Shown: positions 34,264 through 43,740, counted from the first letter of the stretch. The stretch is DNA of 45,012 bases from Flavobacteriaceae bacterium (GCA_023262185.1 JALRDO010000015.1:1-45012), one strand, 5' to 3'. The notes: a model not told the origin generated them from the sequence alone. Made by a program: numbers and translations.

Positions 34264-35130
34264 TTAGTCACTTAGATCGCCTTTGACAAAAACTTGATAG
34301 ATCTTTAAGATACAAAGACCAAAAAGCGCTCCTGTTAAAATGAAAACAGAATTGTAAATTCCCTGGGTGCTAAATGAAATACGGATGAGTATTGTAGAGA
34401 TTACAAAGCCTGTATTGCGAAGCAACTTGAAATTCTCTTTAGTAAGTCCGTAGGAAAGCAACAGCAACAAAACATCAGATAAAATAAGTACGGTAAAAAA
34501 GTCTTTGTAAAAGATTGCATTTAGGTTGTTCTCCATCCCCCTAAATAGATGTGTACCTGAAAAAGTAAATGCAAAATAGTCAGCAAGGTGTATTCCGCTA
34601 ATAGCGATTATGATTAGAATAAGACCAGCTGCTAGTTGCTTCTTGTACTGTTTAAAACTCTCATCTGCCGAGGATGGTTTCAGCTTTTTCAATAATCTGC
34701 TGATTCGCGCAAAAAACAGAATAATGGTCAAGAGTGCCAAAACAGAAAACAAGTCTACAAATAACTGAATCACCACTTGATCGCTCAAGGTTGCGATTGA
34801 AAAATCGATTTTGGTAATGTCGCCAAAAATCCGCCTAATGAGAACAAGAGCAATGATTTCAAACTGTTTTAGAAGAGAGGTAGTAAAAGATCTTGGCAGG
34901 TAGTAAATCAGAATATAAATCTCATAAATCAATATGAATGAGAACGGAGTATATATGGCATTTACAGGATTCAAAAACAATGAAGGATCATCGAAGTCAA
35001 TCCATCCCACATTGAAAAGACCCACAAAAAGTAGATGAATTAAAAAACCTACAATGGAAGCAATGAGCGTTATCCGCTCGAATTTTTTCAGAACATGTTC
35101 TGAAAACAGAACGGAATAGAGTTTTGTCAT
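34264..35130 (-). CDS. Integral membrane protein of unknown function, downstream of alkB
   Basis: A 288-residue protein from the ATG at 35130. It has about seven membrane helices (for example ITLIASIVGFLIHLLFVGLF, FSVLALLTIILFFARI, LAAGLILIIIAISGIHLADY) and short basic loops (RISRLLKKLKPSS). A longer frame upstream to 35187 would overlap alkB; this start lies 11 bases after the alkB stop. No family is recognised. Spacing shows that it is co-transcribed with the AlkB-type monooxygenase, so a role with its substrate, uptake or product is possible but not shown. Confidence 0.65.
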   Translation of the reverse strand: MTKLYSVLFSEHVLKKFERITLIASIVGFLIHLLFVGLFNVGWIDFDDPSLFLNPVNAIYTPFSFILIYEIYILIYYLPRSFTTSLLKQFEIIALVLIRRIFGDITKIDFSIATLSDQVVIQLFVDLFSVLALLTIILFFARISRLLKKLKPSSADESFKQYKKQLAAGLILIIIAISGIHLADYFAFTFSGTHLFRGMENNLNAIFYKDFFTVLILSDVLLLLLSYGLTKENFKLLRNTGFVISTILIRISFSTQGIYNSVFILTGALFGLCILKIYQVFVKGDLSD

Positions 35131-35141
35131 TGAATCAAGAT

Positions 35142-36176
35142 TTACATTTGAATGCGGTTGAGTCTTTTGTTCATAAGGGCAAACCATACCGGCGGAACCA
35201 TGGCTATCACCATTGAGGTGGTGTATCCGAACGGAAGCTGTGGACTCTCATCTATGCTTTCAAGTACCTGATATTTTTTAGAAGCTCTGTGATGGTGATC
35301 GCTATGCCGAGTCAATTCATAAAGTACCATCCGCCCAATCACATGATTTGAGTTCCATGAGTGAGCCGGGGTCACCCTTTCGTATCGCGAAGCTTTGAGC
35401 TCACGAACGAGCCCGTAGTGTTCGATATAGTTAATGGTCTCTAAAAGCAGTACGGCAACCAATGCAAAAGCCAAAGCATAAGCTGCTCCAAATGCACCAA
35501 ACCACACATAGATAGCATATACGTAAAGCGATTGAACAACCACAAAGACCAATAACTCGTTGTGCAGTGACCAGAATCGATGCCCGTTTATCTCAAGCTG
35601 CTGTTTTTGAATTTTATATGCTGAAATCCATTGCCCGATGATTGAGGTCAACCAAAAGCCATAGACCGATTGATCTCTTCTTGCTGTGGCCGGATCTCCA
35701 GGAGTCCCTACATTCTTGTGATGACCCAGATTATGCTCGATAAAGAAATGCATGTAAAGCGATGGCATCAAGAGTACCTTAGCCAAAAACTGCTCTGATT
35801 TTGAGAGTCGATGTCCTAGCTCATGAGCCACATTTATCCCATTGGTTCCTAGAACGATTCCCACCGAAAAAACAATCCCAATTTGCTCGTAAACCTCTAG
35901 ATTGAAATAAAGTAGAGTATACAGACCATAAAAGAGTGTCGCAAAAACCAGCGGAAGATTGAGATACAATAGCATATCGAATACAACATTCACTAATCGC
36001 TTGTGCTTTTGCTCTTCAGAATACGAGGATTCCTTCGAAGAAAAGACAAGCTCGAGCATTGGGATTAACCCAAAGGCATAAACCACCGTGGTATAACTGA
36101 ACCAGCCCTTAAGACTTAAAGCCACCCAGCAACTCAAAGGAATAGTGTAGGCCAAAAGATATTTTACATCTTTCAT
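35142..36176 (-). CDS. alkB: AlkB-type alkane 1-monooxygenase
   Basis: Membrane-bound di-iron enzyme that hydroxylates a terminal carbon of medium-chain alkanes or related chains. The 344-residue product (ATG at 36176) has about six membrane helices and all family motifs: HELGH (118-122), EHNLGHH (147-153), the AlkB-specific NYIEHYG (249-255) and RHSDHHH (about 290-296). The NYIEHYG motif sets it apart from fatty acid desaturases. Rubredoxin and its reductase, the usual electron donors, are not in the window. The gene is less GC-rich than the core and heads a pair with an unknown membrane protein. Confidence 0.9.
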   Translation of the reverse strand: MKDVKYLLAYTIPLSCWVALSLKGWFSYTTVVYAFGLIPMLELVFSSKESSYSEEQKHKRLVNVVFDMLLYLNLPLVFATLFYGLYTLLYFNLEVYEQIGIVFSVGIVLGTNGINVAHELGHRLSKSEQFLAKVLLMPSLYMHFFIEHNLGHHKNVGTPGDPATARRDQSVYGFWLTSIIGQWISAYKIQKQQLEINGHRFWSLHNELLVFVVVQSLYVYAIYVWFGAFGAAYALAFALVAVLLLETINYIEHYGLVRELKASRYERVTPAHSWNSNHVIGRMVLYELTRHSDHHHRASKKYQVLESIDESPQLPFGYTTSMVIAMVPPVWFALMNKRLNRIQM

Positions 36177-36327
36177 ATTCAGCAATTTAGGAATTGAAAA
36201 TACAAAAATTTTAACGCTTTAAGAACTCAGAGGATAGACGATAAAAATCAGAAATAGAGGTAATACACTGTCTTTCAGAACCAGTAAACCATTGTTTTTT
36301 CTATCTTTTTAGAAATAACTCACCAAC

Positions 36328-38193
36328 ATGGCCTTTGATCAGAAACCTCCACCTAATTTTTTTGATCCAAAAAACTCTCAACCTCCTATCAATTTAGAGA
36401 GAATATTTTTTGAGGAGCATCTTAATATGCAAGCCATATTAGACTCACGGGAGATCACAAAAGATATTAATAAGACTTTGGCTCCTTATAGTGGTGAATT
36501 TGGAGATGCTCAAAAAAAACACCTCCTAAAAAGAACGATGGTCGGTTATGCCAGTCGTCACCTGAAGGATATTCAAAGTATGAATTTAGATCAAGCTCTT
36601 GATTATATTTTTATTAAATCTGAAATGGGTGAGCCAGTAAATAATTATTACATGGAACTCTCAGCTGAAGAATATAAGATTAAATATGGTAATGATGATG
36701 TTGGTCCAAATGAACCTTTTATATCTAGACCTTATGTTGAGAACTATGATGGGTCTACTCAATTAGAAAGGTTTGGAGGAGAAAGGCAAGGGGCTATTTC
36801 TTCTTGGATCTATAACAGCATGCTTGACCAAACTACATCCATATCTTGGAAATTATATGTCTTCTTCCACAATTTAACTCCAGTTAATGTAGAGGCTTCT
36901 CATAGTCATAAAGCTCAATTTCTTTATCATAAACTAATGTATGATGCTGCTTATGGAAGCTATAAGGACTTTATTTATAATCTCACCCTAGATCCAGCAA
37001 TGCTTTCATATCTCAATCTTCGATTAAGCAGGAAGGAAACGCCTGATGAGAATTATGCAAGAGAAGTTCAAGAATTATTCACTGTAGGGAAAAGGCCATT
37101 CTCAAAATTTACAGAAGAAGACGTTCAAGCTGCCGCTCGACTTCTAGTTGGTTGGGATTATGACTGGACGAAAACTCATACAAATGAAGGAATCCAAGCG
37201 TATACCGTTTTTAATGAATGGAATCATGATACAAGCGATAAGCAATTCTCTGAATTCTATGGAAACAAAGTTATCCTGGGTAGGCAAGGTCCTGAAGGAG
37301 CAGATGAACTAAGAGAATTCATTGATATGATCTTTGAAACAGATGAAGTCGCTATTTATATCTCAAGAAGACTTTTTCAATTTTTTGTTTACCCTATATT
37401 GAGTGAGTACATTGAAGAAAATATTATCCTACCTCTCGCAGATATTATGAGGTCTAAGGACTATAACATTTCTGAAACCTTAAAGGTTTTGTTAAAGAGT
37501 GAATACTTCTACTCGGAGGAATTATTTAATTCAGTTTTTAAATCTCCATTAGATTTTAATATTAGTCTTTTTAAGGAATTTGACCTTTTAAATGGCGAAT
37601 TAGTTGCTTGGGACCACGACTACCAGAAAGAATTTAATAGTAGGTTTGAAGAGGATCAATCTTATTTTAATCCACTTCTTTATGACCCAGTTTTTAGAAG
37701 GAAAAGAATTGCAAATCAAATCGAATGGACATCAGGTGATCAAGGCATGCAAGTAATGAATCCTCCAAGTGTTTCAGGTTGGCCACCCTATTATCAAGAA
37801 CCTGTTTACGATTTGATGTGGCTTAATTCAGTTACCATAAAATCAAAAAAGAATCACACCGATTCTATTTCTTCCTGGGGTAAATGGATTGAGGATAATG
37901 TTAACTTGAGATATGACCTAAAAGTTTTTATTAATTCATTTGACAATCCTGAAAATATAAATTCTTTCGCTCAAGAGCTTACCGATCGTTTTCTTGGAGG
38001 ACCTATACCATTAAATTCTTTAGAGAGAATTAAGAAAAATGTTTTAGGCGATCAATTAAATGAAAATTATTGGACACAAGCAGTTCTAGACCTTAAAGCA
38101 AATGAAACGAGGGATACTTATCAAACGTTATATCATAAGGTAAGTCAGTTCATGTGGTTTACTTTTCAATTAAATGAAATATATGTTCATTAA
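36328..38193 (+). CDS. DUF1800 domain protein
   Basis: A 621-residue protein of the DUF1800 family, usually encoded beside DUF1501 as here. Typical segments are KKHLLKRTMVGYASRHL, the hallmark ENYAREVQELFTVGK, EEDVQAAARLLVGW, and NPPSVSGWPPY. The molecular role is unknown. No signal peptide is visible: the N-terminus (MAFDQKPPPNFFDPKNSQPP) is hydrophilic, which is odd because the partner has a Tat signal. The DNA is markedly AT-rich, with A/T-ending codons, unlike the first 31 kb. The DUF1501 gene begins three bases after the stop. Confidence 0.9.
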   Translation: MAFDQKPPPNFFDPKNSQPPINLERIFFEEHLNMQAILDSREITKDINKTLAPYSGEFGDAQKKHLLKRTMVGYASRHLKDIQSMNLDQALDYIFIKSEMGEPVNNYYMELSAEEYKIKYGNDDVGPNEPFISRPYVENYDGSTQLERFGGERQGAISSWIYNSMLDQTTSISWKLYVFFHNLTPVNVEASHSHKAQFLYHKLMYDAAYGSYKDFIYNLTLDPAMLSYLNLRLSRKETPDENYAREVQELFTVGKRPFSKFTEEDVQAAARLLVGWDYDWTKTHTNEGIQAYTVFNEWNHDTSDKQFSEFYGNKVILGRQGPEGADELREFIDMIFETDEVAIYISRRLFQFFVYPILSEYIEENIILPLADIMRSKDYNISETLKVLLKSEYFYSEELFNSVFKSPLDFNISLFKEFDLLNGELVAWDHDYQKEFNSRFEEDQSYFNPLLYDPVFRRKRIANQIEWTSGDQGMQVMNPPSVSGWPPYYQEPVYDLMWLNSVTIKSKKNHTDSISSWGKWIEDNVNLRYDLKVFINSFDNPENINSFAQELTDRFLGGPIPLNSLERIKKNVLGDQLNENYWTQAVLDLKANETRDTYQTLYHKVSQFMWFTFQLNEIYVH

Positions 38194-38196
38194 ATC

Positions 38197-40278
38197 ATGA
38201 AAAGAAGAGATTTTATCCATAATATTTCACATGCGGCAGCCTTAGGTGCTATTATGCCTTCCTTGCCAATTAATTGGTCAAGCAGTGAACTTCTCAACAA
38301 TACAATTAATCCTGGCAATGTACTAGTAATTATAAGGTTAGACGGTGGAAATGATGGGCTTAATACTGTAATTCCTCTTGATCAATATTCAAATCTGAAT
38401 CTTGTTAGACCTCATGTAATTATGCCTGAGAATAAACTCATTCAGCTCGGTAAAAATGATTTAGCTCTTCATCCTAGTCTTGAAGATTTTAAAATTCTTT
38501 CTGAAGAAAAAAGAATGAAAGTTATTCAGAACGTTGGATATAATGAGCCCGACTTCTCTCATTTCAGATCGATGGATATTTGGCAATCGGCTTCTGATAA
38601 TGATCAATACCTTACTTCGGGATGGATAGGACGTTTCATGGAGAAAAATCACCCTAATTATCCAGAACAATATCCAAATACACAATTCCCTCATCCTCTG
38701 GCTATAGAACTAGGTTGGCAATCATCTTTAGCATTTACTGGGCAATATTCTTTCCCTTCCTTCATAGTAAATAACCCAGAGAATTTTCAAGAAATCATAA
38801 ATGAGTTTGATCACATATATCCAAATACTTATTCTGGAGATAGACTAAAGTATGCTCAATTAATTGCCAAACAGTCAAATCAATATAGCAATGTTGTTAA
38901 GGAGTCTTATTTGGCGTCAATTAACAATATCAACTTTCCCAATGATCATCTTGGTTGGCAATTAGAAATAGTAAGTAGACTGATTAAAGGGGGGTTAAAT
39001 ACGCGTGTATATATGGTACAAATGGGGGGGTTTGATACACACGACCAACAAGTTAACACTGATGATACCACAAAAGGGTCTCATGCATTTCTACTGAAGC
39101 AATTAAATGATAGCGTAATTGCTTTTATAAAAAGTTTAGATGAAACTGGTGATTCAGATCGTGTACTTACTATGACCTTTTCAGAATTCGGAAGAACTAT
39201 TAATTCCAATGGTTCGAATGGAACCGACCATGGTACAGCTGCGCCTATGTTTATTTTCGGAAATAAAATAAGCGACGACGTTTTAGGTACAAATCCTAAT
39301 ATACCAGAAGTAGCAAATTGGGAGGATAACTTAGAGGTAGAATTTGACTTCCGTCAAGTATATGCCTCTATCCTTGATCAATGGATGGGTGCAGATGAAG
39401 AAACAGAAAGGGCTGCTCTCCTCAAGGATTTCGAAAAACTTCCAATCACTGGCTCAGCCATCGACCAAGACGGAGACGGCGTACTTGACCGTGACGACCT
39501 CTGCAATGACACCCCAGCAGGAGCCATAGTTGATACCAACGGGTGCGAAGTTTTCAGCCTCGCAGCCGACACGTTCACCGTATTGGTTACCTCGGCAAGT
39601 TGTGCGGGTATGAACAACGGTTCTATAGCTCTTTCTGCAAAAGACGAACGTTACAGCTACACCTACGACGCAGGCGCTGCAGGAACTGGTGAACTCAATG
39701 CGACTAACAATTACTTTGCAACACTTGAAGGGCTTGCAACCGGATCTTACAACATCTGTTTCTCTGTAGATGGGCAAACCAATTACGAGCGTTGCTACAC
39801 TGTTACTGTAGGTGAACCTGCGCCGCTTGAAACCAATGCTGTAGTGAATACCAATACGCGTACCGTTGACCTCAGTCTAAGAGGAGCCAAACAGTACCAG
39901 GTTACTTTGAACGGTAAACCCATAACCACAGAAAAAAGCACGATTACACTTCCGCTTGTTGCAGGAAACAACATCTTACAAGTGAGAACAGACCTCGAAT
40001 GCCAAGGCGTGTACTTTGAAGAAATATTCGTCTCTGAAGAAGTTAAAGTCTATCCTAACCCTACCAAAGGTCCACTGCAACTCTATGTAGGAGGCGCAGA
40101 TAGGAGCGTAAATGTTCAAGTAACTTCATTGCAGGGTAGTTCAGTATTGAACACCACTTTAGAAGTGGGAAGCAGGCGCATCGGCACCATAGATATTTCA
40201 AATTTAACTAGTGGAATGTATATTGTAACTTTGAAATCGGCTACAGTAAACACTTCGCATAAAATCATTAAAGAATAA
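38197..40278 (+). CDS. DUF1501 protein with Tat signal, thrombospondin-3 repeat and T9SS sorting tail
   Basis: A 693-residue exported protein. The N-terminus MKRRDFIHNISHAAALGA is a twin-arginine signal. The DUF1501 domain (about 40-405; LVIIRLDGGNDGLNTVIPL, MVQMGGFDTHDQQ, TFSEFGRTI, GTDHGTAAPMFIFG) resembles the sulfatase/alkaline phosphatase fold. A calcium-binding thrombospondin type 3 repeat follows (DQDGDGVLDRDDLC), then beta domains and a type A T9SS sorting domain (VYPNPTKGPLQLYV ... LTSGMYIVTLKS). The DNA changes at about 39420: 38881-38940 has 20/60 G+C and 39481-39540 has 32/60. The break falls at the domain border, suggesting a recombined tail. Confidence 0.9.
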   Translation: MKRRDFIHNISHAAALGAIMPSLPINWSSSELLNNTINPGNVLVIIRLDGGNDGLNTVIPLDQYSNLNLVRPHVIMPENKLIQLGKNDLALHPSLEDFKILSEEKRMKVIQNVGYNEPDFSHFRSMDIWQSASDNDQYLTSGWIGRFMEKNHPNYPEQYPNTQFPHPLAIELGWQSSLAFTGQYSFPSFIVNNPENFQEIINEFDHIYPNTYSGDRLKYAQLIAKQSNQYSNVVKESYLASINNINFPNDHLGWQLEIVSRLIKGGLNTRVYMVQMGGFDTHDQQVNTDDTTKGSHAFLLKQLNDSVIAFIKSLDETGDSDRVLTMTFSEFGRTINSNGSNGTDHGTAAPMFIFGNKISDDVLGTNPNIPEVANWEDNLEVEFDFRQVYASILDQWMGADEETERAALLKDFEKLPITGSAIDQDGDGVLDRDDLCNDTPAGAIVDTNGCEVFSLAADTFTVLVTSASCAGMNNGSIALSAKDERYSYTYDAGAAGTGELNATNNYFATLEGLATGSYNICFSVDGQTNYERCYTVTVGEPAPLETNAVVNTNTRTVDLSLRGAKQYQVTLNGKPITTEKSTITLPLVAGNNILQVRTDLECQGVYFEEIFVSEEVKVYPNPTKGPLQLYVGGADRSVNVQVTSLQGSSVLNTTLEVGSRRIGTIDISNLTSGMYIVTLKSATVNTSHKIIKE

Positions 40279-40281
40279 AAT

Positions 40282-41313
40282 ATGAGCTTCAGGCTTGACC
40301 TTAAAATTATAAGCACACTATTGTTTATGGTGTTTTTGATTTCCTGTTCTACCGAAGATCCAGGAATTTTACCACAAGTAGAAGACCCAGGAACTCAACC
40401 TCCACCTCCTAGTTCATCAACATTGAGTCTTCCAGCTAATAATGAAGATTGTGAAGGTGGGCAAGGAGTTAGCTCTTCTACAGCAACAGTTAGTTTTAGC
40501 TGGTCGGCGGCAACTAATGCCACCTCTTATGATCTTACAGTAACCAATACGGCAACCAATGCTGTCAGTAACAAAAACAATGTGACTGGAACCTCAGCAA
40601 CACTAGATCTTCAGCGCGGACAAACCTACAACTGGAAGGTTACATCCAAAAACAAAAGTTCATCTACTGCGGATTCTCCCACATGGAGCTTTACCCTAGC
40701 CAGCATACCTGGTGTTTCGTCGCTCAGCCTACCTGAAAACGATAAAGCATGCGAAGTAGGTGAGGTCAATGGAAATGTAGCCGCTGTTAGTTTTAGCTGG
40801 GGGGCTGCTGAAAATACTGACCTTTATGATATCGTACTCACGAATAATACTTCGGGCACAAGCACCACTTACAGTGATATCGAAGGAACAGAAACGAGCC
40901 TAGAACTCGAGCGTGCGCAGGCTTACACCTGGAAAGTGGTCGCTAAAAACTGTGCCAATAGTAGCTCGAGTGATGAATGGCAATTTTATTTGGCAGGAGA
41001 AGCAGAGCAAAATGCAGCTCCTTTTGCGGCCACTGCGGTAAGCCCGACTCCTGGTGCTACGGTGAGTCCAACAGATGGTAAGGTAACCGTTCAATGGGAA
41101 GCGACAGATCCGGATGAAGACGCCCTAACCTACACCTTAATCGTGAGCACTTCAGAGACCTTCGAAGAAGGAGACGCCACAACCATTTTCGCTGATCTTT
41201 CAGAGGCTTCACAAGAAGTTGAAGTGTCTGAAGGCATCTATTATTGGAAGGTAGTCGCAGCAGACGAATCGATTTCAGTGACCTCTGACGTCTTCAGCTT
41301 CAGAGTAGAATAG
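40282..41313 (+). CDS. Lipoprotein with three fibronectin-III-like repeats
   Basis: A 343-residue protein with a lipoprotein signal (FMVFLISCSTED, Cys22) and a Pro-rich linker (PGTQPPPPSSS). Three Fn3-like domains follow, at about 45-145, 146-240 and 245-343; the first two are close repeats (TVSFSWSAATNATSYDLTVT and AVSFSWGAAENTDLYDIVLT, then TYNWKV and YTWKV). The third has the Bacteroidota pattern VQWEATDPDEDALTYTLIVS. Such proteins lie on the cell surface and often bind glycans or proteins. It begins three bases after the DUF1501 gene, so it is probably co-expressed with the DUF1800/DUF1501 pair. Confidence 0.85.
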   Translation: MSFRLDLKIISTLLFMVFLISCSTEDPGILPQVEDPGTQPPPPSSSTLSLPANNEDCEGGQGVSSSTATVSFSWSAATNATSYDLTVTNTATNAVSNKNNVTGTSATLDLQRGQTYNWKVTSKNKSSSTADSPTWSFTLASIPGVSSLSLPENDKACEVGEVNGNVAAVSFSWGAAENTDLYDIVLTNNTSGTSTTYSDIEGTETSLELERAQAYTWKVVAKNCANSSSSDEWQFYLAGEAEQNAAPFAATAVSPTPGATVSPTDGKVTVQWEATDPDEDALTYTLIVSTSETFEEGDATTIFADLSEASQEVEVSEGIYYWKVVAADESISVTSDVFSFRVE

Positions 41314-41343
41314 AGCAGGACTATTTTGGGAGCGAGTTTTTAA

Positions 41344-41351
41344 TATCTTTA
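41344..41351 (+). promoter_or_regulatory. Weak -7-like box (TATCTTTA) before the M81 gene
   Basis: One mismatch to TAnnTTTG, 23 bases before the ATG at 41375. No clear -33 box was found. Confidence 0.3.
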
Positions 41352-41374
41352 AGAAGAATCAACCTTTCTTGAAG

Positions 41375-42925
41375 ATGAAAAAACTCCTTTTACTCAGCAT
41401 AATACTGCTTGCTTCTTGCGCTACTCAAGAACCCGCATCTACCCTGCCGCGCATCGCGATTGCCGGATTAGGAATTGAATCGAGCACCTTTTCACCTGCC
41501 ACTACAGATGAAGCAGCCTTTCATGCTAAGATTGGAGATGAAATATTTGACCGATATCCTTTTTTTGCTGAGGATTCATTAAATCGTCAGCGTGCCGAAT
41601 GGGTGCCCACGCTCATCGGAAAATCACTTCCAGGCGGAATCGTAACACGTGAGGCCTACGAATCACTGGTAGAGCAGACCCTTACCCTTTTAAAAGAAAA
41701 CGGTCCGTATGACGGGCTCTTCTTTGACATCCACGGAGCCATGAGCGTTCAGGGGATAGACGATGCCGAAGGAGACCTCATTAAACGCATCCGACAAGTC
41801 GTAGGAACAGAAACGCTGATCTCAACCTCTATGGATCTGCACGGAAATGTATCTGAAGTTCTCGCAACGCATTCTGACCTGATTACTTGTTACCGCATGG
41901 CGCCTCATGAAGATGCCCTAGAATCGAAGAAACGGGCTGTAGACAATCTGCTTGAGCGCTTAGAATCAGGCAAGGGCAAGCCGGCATACAAAGCGTGGAT
42001 TCCTGTTCCGATCTTGCTTCCGGGTGAGAAGACCAGTACACGTATAGAACCCGGTATGAGTCTTTACGCACAGGTTCCCGGAGTAGCGGATAGTCCTGGA
42101 GTAATCGATGCCGCCATCTGGATCGGATACGCATGGGCCGACGAGCCGCGTAATCACGCAGTGGTCATGGTTACCGGAGATGACAAAGAAGCGGTTACCT
42201 TAGGGGCAGAAAAGCTTGCGGAGGCTTTTTGGAGCGTGCGCAATGAATTCGAATTTGTGGCTCCTACAACCACACTAGAAGATGCACTAGCTCAAGCACT
42301 ATCAAGCACTAAAAAGCCATTTATGATCAGTGATATGGGTGATAATCCTACTGCCGGAGGGGCTGGTGATGTAACTCATACACTCAATGAACTCTTGCTT
42401 CGTGATGAATTCAAGTCGGCTGATGGTCTGCATTTAATCTATGCCTCGATTCCTGGTCCAGAACTCATTGAAAATGCCCTTAGAGTTGGCGTTGGCGGCA
42501 CTGTTGAGGGGCACGTAGGTGCAATCGTAGACGATCGTTTCTCCGGTCCCATCAAACTCAACGGAACCGTTACGGCTATTAAAGAAGGTGACCGCGATGC
42601 CGAAGTCGAAGTGGTAGTCAAGACGGGTAGCGTAAGTGTTATTGTGACCAAAAAGCGCAAACCTTACCATTATGAAAAAGACTTTACAGATCTCAATCTA
42701 GATCCGCGCTCAGCAGACATCGTGGTAGTTAAGATCGGATACCTTGTTCCTGAACTTTACGACATGCGCGGTGACTGGGTGATGGCGCTTACTCCTGGAG
42801 GTGTGGATCAAGACCTTGATAGGCTGGGCTACAAACGCATTAAGCGTCCGATGTTTCCCGTGGACAAAGACATGGAAGATCCTGACCTCAGTGCAAGGCT
42901 GATCGAAGCTTCTAACACCAACTAG
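41375..42925 (+). CDS. M81-family (MlrC/microcystinase C-like) metallopeptidase lipoprotein
   Basis: A 516-residue protein from the ATG at 41375, two codons after an in-frame TTG. It begins with a lipoprotein signal (MKKLLLLSIILLASCATQ, Cys15). The MlrC N-terminal domain shows FFDIHGAMSVQGIDD, STSMDLHGNVS and CYRMAPHEDALESKKRA, the likely metal ligands. The MlrC C-terminal domain has SDMGDNPTAGGAGD and KIGYLVPE. Family members cut short linear peptides, such as linearised microcystin, or act as amidases; the substrate here is unknown. Its stop overlaps the stop of the convergent PIG-L gene by four bases. Confidence 0.88.
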   Translation: MKKLLLLSIILLASCATQEPASTLPRIAIAGLGIESSTFSPATTDEAAFHAKIGDEIFDRYPFFAEDSLNRQRAEWVPTLIGKSLPGGIVTREAYESLVEQTLTLLKENGPYDGLFFDIHGAMSVQGIDDAEGDLIKRIRQVVGTETLISTSMDLHGNVSEVLATHSDLITCYRMAPHEDALESKKRAVDNLLERLESGKGKPAYKAWIPVPILLPGEKTSTRIEPGMSLYAQVPGVADSPGVIDAAIWIGYAWADEPRNHAVVMVTGDDKEAVTLGAEKLAEAFWSVRNEFEFVAPTTTLEDALAQALSSTKKPFMISDMGDNPTAGGAGDVTHTLNELLLRDEFKSADGLHLIYASIPGPELIENALRVGVGGTVEGHVGAIVDDRFSGPIKLNGTVTAIKEGDRDAEVEVVVKTGSVSVIVTKKRKPYHYEKDFTDLNLDPRSADIVVVKIGYLVPELYDMRGDWVMALTPGGVDQDLDRLGYKRIKRPMFPVDKDMEDPDLSARLIEASNTN

Positions 42926-43701
42926 AAGAGGCTTTCTTTTACACCCGTAGGCGCGACAAACTGACGCAAGAACACCTTTTGTTCTAACGCCTGACGCTCC
43001 TTTTTCATCTGATCAACTATATAGTTCGGATACTGACTTGCGTGGCATCTGAGCGCCTCATAGGCGATGTCGAGATGATGCAGCTCAAATGGGATTTGAA
43101 CATTCAATAAACTTCTGTCAGTTCCTCGCTGTATGACCGCCTCATTTGAGGGGAGGATGTCACTTGGGATTCCAAAGAAATACAATTGCATATCATTGTT
43201 CCACTGACGTGAAGTGAAGATCTGAGTTACGGTAGCGCCTACTAGGCGATGGTCCATGTGATTTGAGGCTCCGTCTGGCCCCCAGGTTACAATGGCATCA
43301 GGCTGGATGCGCTCCACAATGTCAGTAATCTCTTTGAGAAGGCTACGAACGTGAGGAATGTGTCCGTCATAGCCCTCTGCCGACCTTAATTGATCGTGGT
43401 AATTTAGATGAATCAGCTCAACCCCTAGGGTTGCGGCCGCACATTTTAATTCTTCGCGTCGAATCGAAGCAAGACCGTCTCCGGCCTCGTAATCGGTGTA
43501 TTCATTGGTACCCAGTCTTCCGTCAGTCGCAATCACTAGGGTAACTTCTACCCCATTTTCAATCGATTGCACCAATAAAGGCGCCACCGTTTGCTCGTCA
43601 TCTGGATGCGCAAAAATGGCCAATAACTTTTTTGGAGCCTGCGCTTGTATGAAAGCACTCGCTCCAATTATCAACAATAGGGTGATTAGAATTTTTTTCA
43701 T
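42922..43701 (-). CDS. Secreted PIG-L family deacetylase
   Basis: A 259-residue protein with a Sec signal peptide (MKKILITLLLIIGASAFIQAQ). Its zinc-binding motif is AHPDDE, near residue 32, and the second zinc motif is SNHMDHRLVG. The LmbE/PIG-L fold is further shown by VTLVIATDGRLGTN, SIRREELKCAAATLGVE and PDAIVTWGPDG. Family members remove acetyl groups from N-acetylglucosamine-type sugars; a substrate outside the cytoplasm is expected. It starts 39 bases after the FG-GAP gene on the same strand and is convergent with the M81 gene. Confidence 0.9.
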   Translation of the reverse strand: MKKILITLLLIIGASAFIQAQAPKKLLAIFAHPDDEQTVAPLLVQSIENGVEVTLVIATDGRLGTNEYTDYEAGDGLASIRREELKCAAATLGVELIHLNYHDQLRSAEGYDGHIPHVRSLLKEITDIVERIQPDAIVTWGPDGASNHMDHRLVGATVTQIFTSRQWNNDMQLYFFGIPSDILPSNEAVIQRGTDRSLLNVQIPFELHHLDIAYEALRCHASQYPNYIVDQMKKERQALEQKVFLRQFVAPTGVKESLF

Positions 43702-43740
43702 GGGTTATCCAATGAGGTTATTTTTAAAAAGGTATAAATC

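Noticed and set aside
39344-39777. Frames overlapping the DUF1501 gene that could indicate a broken gene at the composition break
   Set aside because: The main frame reads through the border without a stop and both sides have proper domains, so the gene is intact.
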